Notes: generated from the sequence alone by a model not told the origin. Counted from the stretch's first letter, positions 19,145-29,234 are shown. The stretch: DNA of 64,000 nucleotides from Streptococcus mitis (GCF_901542415.1 NZ_CABEHV010000004.1:434001-498000), one strand, 5' to 3'. Numbers and translations are program-made.

Positions 19145-20152
19145 ATGGATACTAATCTTTTTTCAAAAATAAATACGACGATTTCGGTAAAAGAAAACGA
19201 TTTTATTACAGAAGAAAAATTTCAAAAAATTATACAATCCAAAGATACGGAGACATTGGCATTTATCTTAGAAGCAACTCCCTATCATTTATCTATTGAC
19301 GTTTTAGAAAATCCTAGTCAGACAGAGATTTCGCTAATGACAAAATTAGTCAATGATTATAGATGGGCCTATGCTGAAAGTCCGTCTGATAAAATTGTGA
19401 CTTTATTTGCTTTACGATATGTTTATCATAATATCAAAGTTTTATTAAAATCTAAGGCGGCAATTAAGAAAGATTTTTCTAAATTATTAATTCCAATAGG
19501 GATTTTTGATATAGAAAGTTTAAAACATTTAGTTTCTTCCTTACATTCAGATACACTTCCTGATTTTATGGTTCATGAAGTAGAATCAATTTGGAATGAG
19601 TATGAAACTTTTAATAATATTCGTGTACTTGATGTCGGAGCTGATCTAGCATATTTTAAACATCTGAAACTTTTATCTAATGAGTTAGGTGGGGTGCTGT
19701 CTCAGGTTATTGTTGCAATGATTGACTTTTATAATATTATTACTGTAAAACGTGGTTTATCTCAAAATAAGAGTCATGGGGATATTTTACAATTACTTTC
19801 AGATGAAGGAAGTATTTCTGCTAAAGAATTTATATACATTGTAGAAAATCAAGAAATATTTGTGTGGTTCAATAAAATAAATCTAAGCTTAGATTCAATC
19901 TTTTCAACTTACGAATTGAAGATGCAGGACGCAACAATTTCATCTTCTGAGTTAGAATTTTTATGTGATTTACTATTGTATAAAACTTTAGATCAAGGAA
20001 GGTATAATGTAGATGGGCCGTTAGTTCTTGCTAGATATTTATTGGGATGTGAGTTTGAAGTAAAGAATCTTAGAATGATCATATCAGCTCTTCAAAATAC
20101 AATTCCTTTTGAATCAATAAAAGAAAGGATACGCCCGCATTATGGAAGCTAA
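19145..20152 (+). CDS. ntpC: V-type ATPase subunit C (d-subunit)
   Basis: 335 residues, predicted all-helical and with family features such as FALRYVYHNIKVLLKSK and LARYLLGCEFEVKNLRMI. Subunit C/d is the funnel that couples the central rotor shaft to the K ring. ATG 19145 follows AGAAAGGTA, and the last residues overlap ntpG by 11 bases. Confidence 0.9.
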   Translation: MDTNLFSKINTTISVKENDFITEEKFQKIIQSKDTETLAFILEATPYHLSIDVLENPSQTEISLMTKLVNDYRWAYAESPSDKIVTLFALRYVYHNIKVLLKSKAAIKKDFSKLLIPIGIFDIESLKHLVSSLHSDTLPDFMVHEVESIWNEYETFNNIRVLDVGADLAYFKHLKLLSNELGGVLSQVIVAMIDFYNIITVKRGLSQNKSHGDILQLLSDEGSISAKEFIYIVENQEIFVWFNKINLSLDSIFSTYELKMQDATISSSELEFLCDLLLYKTLDQGRYNVDGPLVLARYLLGCEFEVKNLRMIISALQNTIPFESIKERIRPHYGS

Positions 20153-20462
20153 TAAGTATAAAATTGGCATAATTGGTAGCTATGATATTATTTTACCCTT
20201 TAGCATGATTGGGTTTGATATATTTCCTGCCTATCAAGAACAAGAAGCTACAAATACTCTAAGAAAATTAGCTCAATCTGATTATGGTGTCATTTATATC
20301 ACTGAAGACATTGCTTCAATGATATTAGATACAATTCGCCATTATGATTCTCAAGTTGTGCCTGCTATTATTTTATTACCGACTCATAAACAAGGTTTAA
20401 ATTTAGGATTAAAACGTATAGAGGATAATGTAGAGAAAGCAGTAGGACACAATATTTTATAA
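20142..20462 (+). CDS. ntpG: V-type ATPase subunit F (rotor; NtpG)
   Basis: 106 residues with the short Rossmann-like fold of V-ATPase subunit F: YKIGIIGSYDIILPFSMIGFD, GVIYITEDIASMI, and VVPAIILLP. In the complex it binds the central shaft subunit D. Its start codon lies inside ntpC. Confidence 0.9.
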   Translation: MEANKYKIGIIGSYDIILPFSMIGFDIFPAYQEQEATNTLRKLAQSDYGVIYITEDIASMILDTIRHYDSQVVPAIILLPTHKQGLNLGLKRIEDNVEKAVGHNIL

Positions 20463-20524
20463 TAATGTACAAAATTGTCTGTAATATTATTCTATAATTT
20501 TTGGACTTAGTAAGGAGAATAACT

Positions 20525-22300
20525 TTGACTCAAGGGAAGATTATAAAAGTATCGGGACCTCTAGTTATTGCATCAGGTATGCAGGAGGCTAATATTCAAG
20601 ATATTTGCCGTGTAGGTAAGCTAGGGTTAATCGGTGAAATTATTGAAATGAGAAGAGATCAGGCATCTATCCAAGTCTATGAAGAAACATCTGGTCTTGG
20701 TCCGGGAGAACCTGTTGTTACAACTGGAGAACCTCTCTCGGTTGAATTAGGGCCAGGATTGATTTCTCAAATGTTTGATGGCATACAACGCCCATTAGAT
20801 CGATTTAAATTGGCTACTCATAATGATTTTCTAGTTCGTGGGGTAGAAGTTCCAAGTTTGGATAGAGATATTAAGTGGCATTTTGATTCCACTATAGCAA
20901 TTGGTCAAAAAGTGAGTACGGGTGATATTCTTGGAACTGTCAAGGAAACCGAGGTAGTTAATCATAAAATTATGGTTCCTTATGGAGTATCTGGAGAAGT
21001 CGTTTCTATTTCATCTGGCGATTTTACAATTGATGAAGTTGTATATGAAATAAAAAAATTGGACGGTAGTTTCTATAAAGGAACGCTTATGCAAAAATGG
21101 CCTGTCCGCAAGGCGCGTCCTGTTTCTAAACGTTTAATTCCAGAAGAACCATTAATCACAGGTCAACGAGTTATTGATACATTCTTTCCAGTAACCAAAG
21201 GGGGAGCTGCAGCAGTTCCTGGACCGTTTGGAGCAGGAAAGACAGTTGTACAACACCAAGTAGCTAAATTTGCCAATGTTGATATTGTTATTTATGTTGG
21301 TTGTGGAGAACGTGGAAATGAAATGACGGATGTACTGAATGAGTTTCCTGAGTTGATTGACCCTAATACCGGACAATCAATTATGCAACGGACAGTTCTG
21401 ATTGCTAATACTTCAAATATGCCTGTTGCTGCTCGTGAGGCTTCAATTTATACAGGAATTACCATGGCTGAGTATTTTCGTGATATGGGCTACTCTGTCG
21501 CCATTATGGCTGATTCAACTTCACGTTGGGCAGAAGCGCTACGTGAAATGTCAGGACGTCTAGAAGAAATGCCTGGTGATGAGGGTTATCCTGCTTATCT
21601 GGGAAGTCGTATCTCTGAATATTATGAAAGAGCAGGACGTTCTCAGGTTCTAGGGCTTCCAGAACGTGAAGGAACGATTACTGCTATTGGAGCTGTATCG
21701 CCACCTGGTGGAGATATTTCAGAACCAGTTACTCAAAACACTTTACGGATTGTGAAAGTTTTTTGGGGGCTTGATGCTCCGTTGGCACAGCGACGTCATT
21801 TTCCTGCAATTAACTGGCTTACATCTTATTCACTATATAAAGACAGTGTGGGCACTTATATAGATGGTAAAGAGAAGACAGATTGGAATAGTAAAATAAC
21901 TCGTGCGATGAACTACTTACAACGGGAATCTAGTTTAGAGGAAATTGTTCGTCTTGTTGGGATTGATTCTCTGTCTGATAATGAACGACTAACGATGGAA
22001 ATTGCTAAACAAATTCGAGAAGATTATTTGCAACAGAACGCTTTTGATTCGGTAGATACATTCACTTCGTTTGCAAAACAAGAAGCAATGCTAAGTAATA
22101 TCCTAACTTTTGCTGATCAGGCAAATCATGCTTTAGAGTTGGGTTCTTACTTTACAGAGATTATGGAAGGTACCGTGGCAGTTCGAGACCGTATGGCGAG
22201 AAGTAAATATGTTTCAGAAGATAGATTAGATGAAATCAAAATTATATCAAATGAGATTACACATCAAATTCATTTGATATTAGAAACAGGAGGTCTATAA
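20525..22300 (+). CDS. ntpA: V-type ATPase catalytic subunit A
   Basis: 591 residues from TTG 20525, chosen because AAGGAG lies eight bases upstream and the encoded [13 protein letters not shown] matches the family N-terminus; an in-frame extension to 20501 has no ribosome-binding site. Walker A is [12 protein letters not shown], and the catalytic-Glu region is [18 protein letters not shown]. The A-type insertion before the P-loop and the [20 protein letters not shown] region are intact. This is the ATP-hydrolysing subunit, at the normal length. Confidence 0.96.
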   Translation: MTQGKIIKVSGPLVIASGMQEANIQDICRVGKLGLIGEIIEMRRDQASIQVYEETSGLGPGEPVVTTGEPLSVELGPGLISQMFDGIQRPLDRFKLATHNDFLVRGVEVPSLDRDIKWHFDSTIAIGQKVSTGDILGTVKETEVVNHKIMVPYGVSGEVVSISSGDFTIDEVVYEIKKLDGSFYKGTLMQKWPVRKARPVSKRLIPEEPLITGQRVIDTFFPVTKGGAAAVPGPFGAGKTVVQHQVAKFANVDIVIYVGCGERGNEMTDVLNEFPELIDPNTGQSIMQRTVLIANTSNMPVAAREASIYTGITMAEYFRDMGYSVAIMADSTSRWAEALREMSGRLEEMPGDEGYPAYLGSRISEYYERAGRSQVLGLPEREGTITAIGAVSPPGGDISEPVTQNTLRIVKVFWGLDAPLAQRRHFPAINWLTSYSLYKDSVGTYIDGKEKTDWNSKITRAMNYLQRESSLEEIVRLVGIDSLSDNERLTMEIAKQIREDYLQQNAFDSVDTFTSFAKQEAMLSNILTFADQANHALELGSYFTEIMEGTVAVRDRMARSKYVSEDRLDEIKIISNEITHQIHLILETGGL

Positions 22301-23686
22301 ATGAGTGTTATAAAAGAATACAGAACTGCTAGTGAAGTTGTTGGGCCTCTTATGATTGTTGAACAAGTAAATAATGTGTCTTACAATGAGTTAGTTGAAA
22401 TTCAACTTCATAATGGAGAAATTCGTCGTGGACAAGTTTTAGAAATCCACGAAGATAAAGCAATGGTTCAGCTTTTTGAAGGATCTAGTGGAATAAATTT
22501 AGAAAAGTCTAAAATTCGTTTTGCTGGTCATGCATTAGAATTGGCTGTATCTGAGGATATGGTTGGTCGTATTTTTAATGGGATGGGAAAACCAATTGAT
22601 GGTGGACCAGATTTAATTCCAGAGAAATATTTAGATATTGATGGTCAAGCTATTAATCCTGTATCTAGAGATTATCCAGATGAATTTATTCAGACAGGGA
22701 TCTCCTCTATTGATCATTTGAATACTCTTGTACGTGGTCAAAAATTACCAGTATTTTCAGGTTCGGGCTTACCTCATAATGAATTAGCTGCTCAGATAGC
22801 AAGACAAGCGACTGTTTTAAATTCTGATGAAAATTTTGCGGTTGTATTTGCAGCAATGGGTATTACTTTTGAAGAAGCTGAGTTTTTTATGGAAGAACTC
22901 AGAAAAACAGGAGCAATCGATCGTTCGGTTTTATTTATGAACTTGGCAAATGATCCTGCAATTGAGCGTATTGCAACTCCCCGCATTGCTTTAACTGCGG
23001 CAGAGTATCTAGCTTTTGAAAAAGATATGCACGTTCTAGTTATCATGACGGATATGACTAACTATTGTGAAGCGTTACGTGAAGTCTCGGCAGCTCGCCG
23101 TGAAGTTCCAGGGAGACGAGGCTATCCGGGATATTTATATACAAATTTATCAACTCTATACGAAAGGGCTGGTCGCTTAGTTGGTAAAAAAGGTTCGGTG
23201 ACACAGATTCCTATTTTAACAATGCCAGAAGATGACATAACACATCCAATTCCGGATTTAACTGGATACATTACTGAAGGGCAAATTATTTTGTCGCATG
23301 AGTTGTATAATCAAGGTTATCGTCCACCAATCAATGTTTTACCTTCTCTCTCTCGATTAAAAGATAAGGGATCTGGAGAAGGTAAAACTCGTGGAGATCA
23401 TGCTCCAACTATGAATCAACTGTTTGCAGCCTATGCCCAAGGGAAAAAGGTTGAAGAGTTAGCAGTAGTATTAGGAGAATCGGCTTTATCTGATGTAGAT
23501 AAATTGTATGTGAGGTTTACAAAGCGTTTTGAAGAAGAGTACATAAACCAAGGATTTTATAAAAATCGAAATATAGAAGATACGTTGAATCTTGGGTGGG
23601 AATTACTATCAATTCTTCCTAGAACAGAGTTAAAACGTATCAAAGATGATTTGCTTGATAAATACTTACCTTTGGTAGAAGTTTAA
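22301..23686 (+). CDS. ntpB: V-type ATPase non-catalytic subunit B
   Basis: 461 residues. The place of the P-loop carries [15 protein letters not shown], without the GK[S/T] that binds phosphate, as in all B subunits. The [22 protein letters not shown] region and the arginine-finger segment are present. ATG 22301 comes directly after the ntpA stop, so the two are tightly coupled. Confidence 0.96.
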   Translation: MSVIKEYRTASEVVGPLMIVEQVNNVSYNELVEIQLHNGEIRRGQVLEIHEDKAMVQLFEGSSGINLEKSKIRFAGHALELAVSEDMVGRIFNGMGKPIDGGPDLIPEKYLDIDGQAINPVSRDYPDEFIQTGISSIDHLNTLVRGQKLPVFSGSGLPHNELAAQIARQATVLNSDENFAVVFAAMGITFEEAEFFMEELRKTGAIDRSVLFMNLANDPAIERIATPRIALTAAEYLAFEKDMHVLVIMTDMTNYCEALREVSAARREVPGRRGYPGYLYTNLSTLYERAGRLVGKKGSVTQIPILTMPEDDITHPIPDLTGYITEGQIILSHELYNQGYRPPINVLPSLSRLKDKGSGEGKTRGDHAPTMNQLFAAYAQGKKVEELAVVLGESALSDVDKLYVRFTKRFEEEYINQGFYKNRNIEDTLNLGWELLSILPRTELKRIKDDLLDKYLPLVEV

Positions 23687-23708
23687 TCCGGAAATGGAGT
23701 GATTATCG

Positions 23709-24320
23709 ATGGTACGTTTGAATGTAAAACCAACTCGTATGGAATTGAATAACTTAAAGGAACGTTTGAAAACAGCTGAACGTGGACATAAGTTATTAAA
23801 GGATAAAAGAGATGAATTGATGAGGCGATTTATTTCTTTGATTCGTGAGAATAATCAACTTCGGAAAGAAGTAGAAAGTTATCTAATTGATAATCTAAAA
23901 TCCTTTGCAGTTGCTAAATCATTAAAGAATTCTCAAATGGTGGAGGAATTATTTTCAATTCCATCGAAAGAAATTGAATTATTTGTTGAGAAAGAAAATA
24001 TCATGAGTGTAACAGTTCCTAGAATGCATATGAATATTACTTCTCAAAATGAGAACAGTGAATACAGCTATTTATCTTCTAATAGTGAAATGGATGATGT
24101 ATTTGCTACAATGAATAGTTTAATTGATAAATTACTAAGACTGGCAGAAGTTGAAAAAACGTGTCAGTTAATGGCTGATGAAATAGAAAAAACACGTAGA
24201 CGTGTAAATGGTTTAGAATACTCGATTATTCCAAACTTGTCGGAAACTATTCATTATATAGAATTGAAACTAGAGGAGGCAGAAAGAGCCAATTTAGTTC
24301 GTATTATGAAAGTGAAGTAG
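23709..24320 (+). CDS. ntpD: V-type ATPase central shaft subunit D
   Basis: 203 residues, beginning [35 protein letters not shown] in frame (the family's N-terminal coiled coil) and ending in a second long helix ([21 protein letters not shown]). Subunit D is the rotating axle between the A3B3 head and the membrane ring. It is the last subunit; E. hirae ntpH and ntpJ are missing. A terminator follows. Confidence 0.93.
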   Translation: MVRLNVKPTRMELNNLKERLKTAERGHKLLKDKRDELMRRFISLIRENNQLRKEVESYLIDNLKSFAVAKSLKNSQMVEELFSIPSKEIELFVEKENIMSVTVPRMHMNITSQNENSEYSYLSSNSEMDDVFATMNSLIDKLLRLAEVEKTCQLMADEIEKTRRRVNGLEYSIIPNLSETIHYIELKLEEAERANLVRIMKVK

Positions 24321-24358
24321 ATCCTTTATTTAGATTATTAATTAGATGAACAAATATC

Positions 24359-24396
24359 AGCTTGGATAAGGCTTTAAGACTTTCTAAGCTTTTTTA
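24359..24396 (+). terminator. Terminator of the nanK-ntp operon
   Basis: AGCTTGGATAAG (from 24359) pairs imperfectly with CTTTCTAAGCT (to 24390) and is followed by seven T. It ends the V-ATPase operon 40 bases after ntpD. Confidence 0.65.
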
Positions 24397-24807
24397 TTGA
24401 CAGTATCAGGATATCTTTTTCAAAATTTTGGTTTGTTAGATAATGAAAATGTTTCTACTAATCTAGATTTAGGATTAGTAAATCTTAAATGTAAGTATAT
24501 AGAAAAAGATAAGTTAAAAAAAGATGTATTAGCAAGAGTTGGTCTAACTCATATTCATCTGGAACAAAAGATATATGAATTGTCTGGCGGTGAAGGACAA
24601 CGTGTTGCTTTAGCGAAAATCATTCTTAAAAATCCACCATTAATACTTGCGGATGAGTTGACTGCATCGCTCGATCCTACGACTTCACAAGGAATTATGA
24701 AATTATTATTAGATATGAAAAATGAAAATCGTCTAATCATCATTGCAACTCATAATCCCGATATTTGGAATCAAGCAGATGAAGTTATAAATTTAAATCA
24801 ATTATAG
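24397..24807 (+). pseudogene. Remnant of a bacteriocin-type ABC ATPase
   Basis: The C-terminal 136 residues or so of an ABC ATPase without Walker A. The visible part begins with the Q-loop (GYLFQNFGLLDNENV), then the signature LSGGEGQRVALAKI, Walker B ILADELTASLD and the H-loop IIATHNPDIWNQ. It is clearly related to the intact ATPase at 38502-39143 (GYLFQDFGLIESQ, LSGGEAQRVALAKI). Walker B carries Leu where the intact copy has Pro. It starts right after the V-ATPase terminator, without a ribosome-binding site. The 5' half was probably lost when the nan-ntp island or another segment was inserted. Confidence 0.8.
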
Positions 24808-24860
24808 TTACAGTCAATAGATATCTTCTATATTTTAAAGTTATTTTATCTGAATCCGTA

Positions 24861-24892
24861 AAAGCAGTTCAATCTTGTACTGCTTTTTTCTT
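24861..24892 (+). terminator. Terminator after the ABC remnant
   Basis: AAAGCAGT (24861-24868) pairs with ACTGCTTT (24879-24886) around ten bases, then TTTCTTTT. Confidence 0.65.
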
Positions 24893-25209
24893 TTACGACT
24901 TACGCTGTTTGGTTTCATGAGCAAGCCCCTCAAAGTGAACTAATAACAAATCATGAGAAGTGATAGTGATGAAATTTCTGTAACGGATGTAGAGCGAATT
25001 GCTGAACCATTAAATGAGTATCTCTCGAAGTAGATGCGTCTATTTTGACTTCTAGTCTGATAGAATGGTAGTTTGAAAATGTAAATGATAGCTACTGTTC
25101 ATAAAACATAGAAGGTATGTAGGGTGTTGTGAGAGGAGCTAGAAATTAGTACTTACCTGATTATTCCAACAACTCCAAAGATGTGATAAAAATTTCAACT
25201 ACTCTTATC
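24893..25209 (+). other. Degenerate stretch with a 26-codon fragment
   Basis: No full gene is seen. One short frame (24953-25033) reads ISVTDVERIAEPLNEYLSK before a stop and looks like the C-terminal end of a lost protein. The start ATG has no ribosome-binding site. The rest is unassigned DNA leading to the promoter of the conjugation operon. Confidence 0.4.
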
Positions 25210-25395
25210 TATAATAAAGATACCTGTTCTTTGAAAATTGAATCCACTCCGTCTTGATTAGCGTGCCTGTGTAAGTAGGGACTGAGAGTATTTCCCTGTG
25301 AAGGGCAACTGGCACAAGACGTGTGTGAGAATTTTCTAACAGACACGGAGTTTATCGTTACCAGACTTAAACGATGCGACAAACTAGATAAAGGA
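25210..25395 (+). ncRNA. Structured 5' leader of the conjugation operon with boxA-like site
   Basis: A TATAAT (25210-25215) lies upstream; its -35 is weak. The transcript would begin with a boxA-like element at 25225-25243 (TGTTCTTTGAAAATTGAAT), close to boxA of Gram-positive rRNA operons. Paired segments follow: ACTCCGT 25246-25252 with ACGGAGT 25345-25351; GTGCC 25263-25267 with GGCAC 25311-25315; AGGGA 25277-25281 with TCCCT 25293-25297; ATCGTT 25354-25359 with AACGAT 25370-25375. CGTGT 25320-25324 could pair with ACACG 25343-25347, which would exclude the first pair, so two alternative folds are possible. The higher GC than its flanks supports an RNA structure. The function, perhaps processive antitermination of a long operon, is inferred. 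Confidence 0.6.
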
Positions 25396-25402
25396 GTTAA
25401 TC

Positions 25403-25702
25403 ATGAAAGTAGTAAACTTGTATGATTTGAAACAAATGGGAAATAAAGGTGGTTGTACCATCCAATTGATTCATCACTTTCCCTTTGGTATGGGCTTAGG
25501 ACATCTCAAAAAAGACTACATTGAATTTAAACGCGTTGGTATCGTTGATGGGAAAGCAGTAGAAGTTACTCTTCGAGAACCTTATTCGAGAGATCTACTG
25601 CAGGTTGTCAAGTCGATTAAGCAACGTCAGAAATTGATAGCTTATCGTTATAAAGAAGGAAAGCTGCTATTTGTTAAGAAGGAGGCATCAGATGTCCTCT
25701 GA
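25403..25702 (+). CDS. Conserved ICE protein at the head of the transfer operon, unknown
   Basis: 99 residues, ATG 25403 after AAAGGAGTTAATC. It starts KVVNLYDLKQMGNKGGCTIQ and is basic, with no membrane segment and no known motif. It is the first protein after the structured leader and overlaps the PcfB-like gene by 11 bases, so it is part of the conjugation operon. I do not recognise a named family. A cytoplasmic regulator or relaxosome accessory role would fit, but there is no direct evidence. Confidence 0.6.
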   Translation: MKVVNLYDLKQMGNKGGCTIQLIHHFPFGMGLGHLKKDYIEFKRVGIVDGKAVEVTLREPYSRDLLQVVKSIKQRQKLIAYRYKEGKLLFVKKEASDVL

Positions 25703-26180
25703 ACAACAGGAACGAATGGCAGTTCAATATGCAGAGCGTAGTCTTTTATTTACTGTAAGAAGTCTTTTAAAGATTCTAGAATGGTCTAGACGTCAGGCTT
25801 TAGCACAGGATTCCGCCTATAAGATAGGAGTGCAGAAATTAGAAGAATTGCTACAATCTCCTTATTCGATTGATACGATTAATCTGAAAAAAGATTTTTT
25901 AGACAAACCAATTGATATAGAGAAATTTAAGTCTTTTTTAGAAAAAGAAGAGATTCCTTTAGCCCTCGCTTGGCAAGGGGATTCTCTACATTTCTACACG
26001 AAAGACCGTTCGATTCTAGACAATCATTTAGACCATCTGTTAGAAAAAATGGTTAATGATCCGGAGAAATTAGCTGATTTTACCATGGATCAGTCATTAG
26101 ACGATGCTATTGATGAAGCTAAATCCCAAATTACCTTTAGACAAGAAGGAGCCGTCAAACAGAAAGAGATGGTGAGATGA
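25692..26180 (+). CDS. PcfB-like (DUF3801) conjugation accessory protein
   Basis: 162 residues from ATG 25692, where AAGGAGG precedes by seven bases; an in-frame TTG at 25671 is less likely. The C-terminal part (FYTKDRSILDNHLDHLLEKM) and the N-terminal AERSLLFTVRSLLKIL fit the DUF3801/PcfB proteins that sit next to VirD4-type coupling proteins in enterococcal and streptococcal elements, where PcfB helps the relaxosome dock. It overlaps the next gene by four bases. Confidence 0.65.
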   Translation: MSSEQQERMAVQYAERSLLFTVRSLLKILEWSRRQALAQDSAYKIGVQKLEELLQSPYSIDTINLKKDFLDKPIDIEKFKSFLEKEEIPLALAWQGDSLHFYTKDRSILDNHLDHLLEKMVNDPEKLADFTMDQSLDDAIDEAKSQITFRQEGAVKQKEMVR

Positions 26181-28057
26181 TGTACAGTGGAAAGAAATTC
26201 CTACTATTCTCACTGTTAGGCATCTTACTAGGCTATCTTTTTCATCGTTTGACGCTTTTGTATGATTCCTATACTGGAAATAGCTTAGATAAATGGACTC
26301 ATCTCCTGATGGAAGGTCAAGATGAAGTTATTCAGTCGCCATGGAATGTTTCCTTTACTGGAAAATCAAGTGCTTTTTTTCTACTAGGTTTTGTGATGAT
26401 GTTACTAGTTTATCTCTATCTAGAGACTGGTAAAAAACAATACCGAGAAGGAGTAGAATACGGGAGCGCCCGTTTTGGAACTCTAAAAGAAAAGAAGCTC
26501 TTTTACGGTAAGGAATTTTCTCATGATACGATCTTAGCACAAGATGTTCGTCTGACATTATTAGATAAAAAACCACCCCAATATGATAGAAATAAGAATA
26601 TTGCGGTAATAGGAGGTTCAGGAAGTGGGAAGACATTTCGCTTTGTGAAACCCAATCTGATTCAGATGAATAGTTCAAATATTGTCGTGGATCCTAAAGA
26701 TCACTTGGCCGAGAAAACAGGCAAACTCTTTTTAGAACATGGCTACCAAGTAAAGGTGTTAGATTTAGTCAATATGAAGAACTCAGATGGCTTCAATCCT
26801 TTTCGCTATATAGAGACAGAAAATGATTTGAATCGCATGCTGACGGTTTATTTTAATAACACCAAAGGTTCTGGCTCCCGAAGTGACCCATTTTGGGATG
26901 AAGCTTCTATGACTTTGGTACGAGCTTTAGCCTCCTACTTGGTCGATTTCTATAATCCACCCAAAACAAGAGAACAGCTCATAGAAGAAAGTCGTTTAAG
27001 TCAAAAAGAATACCAAAACTTGTTGAAACGTCAAAAAAAAGAAGTGGAAGAGCGAAAAAAACGAGGGCGTTATCCAAGTTTTGCTGAAATCTCAAAACTC
27101 ATTAAACACTTATCCAAGGGTGAAAACCAAGAAAAAAGTGTCTTAGAAATTCTATTTGAAAATTATGCTAAAAAGTATGGGACTGAAAATTTTACCATGC
27201 GAAATTGGGCAGATTTCCAAAATTATAAGGATAAGACTCTGGATTCTGTTGTTGCTGTAACCACTGCTAAATTTGCCCTCTTCAATATTCAAAGTGTTAT
27301 GGATTTGACCAAAAGAGATACCCTTGATATGAAGACGTGGGGCAAGGAAAAATCAATGATTTACTTAGTTATCCCAGATAACGATAGTACCTTTCGCTTT
27401 CTTTCAGCCCTCTTTTTTTCAACCGTATTTCAAACCCTAACAAGACAAGCAGATATTGATTTTAAGGGTCAATTACCTCTTCATGTGAGAGTCTATTTAG
27501 ATGAGTTCGCAAATATCGGAGAAATTCCAGATTTTGCTGAACAAACCTCAACAGTCCGTTCTCGAAATATGAGTCTCGTTCCTATTCTTCAAAATATTGC
27601 CCAACTTCAAGGGCTCTATAAAGAAAAAGAGGCTTGGAAAACCATTCTTGGGAACTGTGATAGCTTAGTCTACTTAGGTGGTAATGATGAAGATACCTTT
27701 AAGTTTATGAGTGGATTACTCGGTAAACAAACCATTGATGTTCGAAATACGAGTCGTTCCTTTGGCCAGACAGGTTCAGGATCCCTTTCTCATCAAAAGA
27801 TTGCTCGTGATTTAATGACACCTGATGAAGTCGGAAATATGAAACGGCATGAATGCTTGGTTCGAATTGCTAATATGCCTGTCTTTAAAAGCAAAAAGTA
27901 CAATTCAACTAAGCATCCAAACTGGAAATACCTAGCCAATCAAGAAACCGATGAACGGTGGTGGAACTATCAAATCAATCCTTTGAATCAAAGACAAGAA
28001 AATCATCTTGAAGGCTTTAGAATTCGTGATTTAACTTTTGAATCTAGTTTAAAATAA
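26177..28057 (+). CDS. Type IV coupling protein, VirD4/TraG family
   Basis: 626 residues. Two N-terminal membrane helices (about 9-25 and 65-85), then the ATPase domain with Walker A VIGGSGSGKTFRFVKPN and Walker B HVRVYLDEFANIGEIPDF, followed by the conserved QNIAQLQGLYKEK and NCDSLVYLGG. This protein recruits the relaxase-DNA complex to the secretion channel. It is coupled to the PcfB-like gene and followed 20 bases later by the pilin-like gene. Confidence 0.94.
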   Translation: MMYSGKKFLLFSLLGILLGYLFHRLTLLYDSYTGNSLDKWTHLLMEGQDEVIQSPWNVSFTGKSSAFFLLGFVMMLLVYLYLETGKKQYREGVEYGSARFGTLKEKKLFYGKEFSHDTILAQDVRLTLLDKKPPQYDRNKNIAVIGGSGSGKTFRFVKPNLIQMNSSNIVVDPKDHLAEKTGKLFLEHGYQVKVLDLVNMKNSDGFNPFRYIETENDLNRMLTVYFNNTKGSGSRSDPFWDEASMTLVRALASYLVDFYNPPKTREQLIEESRLSQKEYQNLLKRQKKEVEERKKRGRYPSFAEISKLIKHLSKGENQEKSVLEILFENYAKKYGTENFTMRNWADFQNYKDKTLDSVVAVTTAKFALFNIQSVMDLTKRDTLDMKTWGKEKSMIYLVIPDNDSTFRFLSALFFSTVFQTLTRQADIDFKGQLPLHVRVYLDEFANIGEIPDFAEQTSTVRSRNMSLVPILQNIAQLQGLYKEKEAWKTILGNCDSLVYLGGNDEDTFKFMSGLLGKQTIDVRNTSRSFGQTGSGSLSHQKIARDLMTPDEVGNMKRHECLVRIANMPVFKSKKYNSTKHPNWKYLANQETDERWWNYQINPLNQRQENHLEGFRIRDLTFESSLK

Positions 28058-28077
28058 AAATAGAAAAGAGGAAATAG

Positions 28078-28320
28078 ATGATTACGCATTTTAAAGGTTT
28101 TGTTTATGGAGTAGACGCTAGTGCCATGTTTGCACAAGCTATGTCTTTGTTACAGAAGGGATTGATTGCGGTTGGTGTCTTTCTCGTTGTTGTAGGGATT
28201 GTCAACCTTGCAACCAACATTAAAGACGGTGGACCAGGTGTTCGGAATGCCATTCTGGAAATTGTCGGTGGTGTTATGGTCGGGGCTGCTGGAGCCTTTG
28301 TAACCCAGATTTCAATTTAG
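28078..28320 (+). CDS. Small two-helix T4SS protein, Maff2/VirB2-like
   Basis: 80 residues with two hydrophobic helices (GLIAVGVFLVVVGIVNLA and EIVGGVMVGAAGAFV) joined by a short polar loop. This layout and the place between VirD4 and the TrbL-like protein match the Maff2 or VirB2/TrbC-like small membrane proteins of Gram-positive T4SS. A surface pilin role is not proven in such systems. Confidence 0.75.
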   Translation: MITHFKGFVYGVDASAMFAQAMSLLQKGLIAVGVFLVVVGIVNLATNIKDGGPGVRNAILEIVGGVMVGAAGAFVTQISI

Positions 28321-28336
28321 GAGGATAAACAATGAC

Positions 28337-29191
28337 ATGAATCTTAGTTTAGTCTCACCCTTTGTTTACCTTGCATCTGAAAAAATATCAGCTGAAAATT
28401 TATTTGAAGGGTTTAATGTAGATTTACAATCTACGGTAGATTTGATTAAATCCCTATCTAGCTACAATCCAACAGTTTGGACTTATATGTCTAGTATTAC
28501 TAAAAGTGTCATGCAGCCCCTTGGAGTTGCGATTTTATCAGTTGTTCTCATCTTAGAATTTTCGAAGATGGCAAAGAAAATTGCTAACTCAGGTGGAGCG
28601 ATGACCTTTGAAGCATTAGCGCCGATGTTGATTAGTTATATTATGGTCGCAGTTGTAATTACCAACACTACCGTCATTGTAGAAGCCATCATCGGGATTG
28701 CGAGTCATGCCATTGAACAAGTGGCTTCGATTGTGGCTCACGGTGGGGCAAAGTATGATACCATCTCTGGATTAAAAGGTTCAGGATTTATTGGCCGGAT
28801 GATTGTAGGCTTTTTCGCCCTCCTCATTTGGCTTGTTCGGATAGTAAGTGCAGCCATGGTCAATCTTTTGGTATCCATTCGATTTATTCAACTTTACCTT
28901 ATGATTCCATTTGCCCCTCTTACGATTCCAACATTTTTAAGTGATGAGTGGAAGTCTATTGGTATTGGCTATTTAAAAAATATTATGGTCTATGCGGTAC
29001 AAGGGGTTCTTATTTTTCTGATTGTTTCTCTTGTTCCTTTGTTTGAATCTGCTGGGAAAATAGCTGTTTCAAATGGTGCAGGAGTCTTGCAATCACTTGC
29101 GATTATGTTTGGTAGTTTAATACAAGCTATCTTACTGATTATTGCCCTCGTTGGTTCTCAACGTACGGCTCGCTCAATCTTAGGTATGTAA
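28337..29191 (+). CDS. TrbL/VirB6-like conjugal transfer membrane protein
   Basis: 284 residues with five to six hydrophobic segments (GVAILSVVLILEF, ISYIMVAVVITNTTVIV, GFFALLIWLVRIVSAAMVN, VLIFLIVSLVPLF, IQAILLIIALVG). It would form the inner-membrane core of the channel. The start is ATG 28337. The AGGAGG site is better spaced for ATG 28332, which reads only Met-Thr-stop and overlaps the real start, so reinitiation may be used. A terminator-like hairpin follows the stop. Confidence 0.8.
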   Translation: MNLSLVSPFVYLASEKISAENLFEGFNVDLQSTVDLIKSLSSYNPTVWTYMSSITKSVMQPLGVAILSVVLILEFSKMAKKIANSGGAMTFEALAPMLISYIMVAVVITNTTVIVEAIIGIASHAIEQVASIVAHGGAKYDTISGLKGSGFIGRMIVGFFALLIWLVRIVSAAMVNLLVSIRFIQLYLMIPFAPLTIPTFLSDEWKSIGIGYLKNIMVYAVQGVLIFLIVSLVPLFESAGKIAVSNGAGVLQSLAIMFGSLIQAILLIIALVGSQRTARSILGM

Positions 29192-29197
29192 TTAGAT

Positions 29198-29234
29198 AAA
29201 GGCTAGGAAGTGATTGCTTCTTAGCCTTTTTAGA
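29198..29234 (+). terminator. Intra-operon terminator-like hairpin
   Basis: AAAGGCTAGGAAG (29198-29210) pairs with CTTCTTAGCCTTT (29217-29229), with one G-T pair, then TTTTT. It sits inside the transfer operon, 10 bases before the PrgI ribosome-binding site. It may reduce expression of downstream genes unless antitermination acts. Confidence 0.7.

Noticed and set aside
20501..20524. Earlier start of ntpA
   Set aside because: The family N-terminus and the AAGGAG site point to TTG 20525.
24953..25033. 26-codon frame as a small functional gene
   Set aside because: It has no ribosome-binding site and looks like a C-terminal leftover; kept only as part of the intergenic entry.
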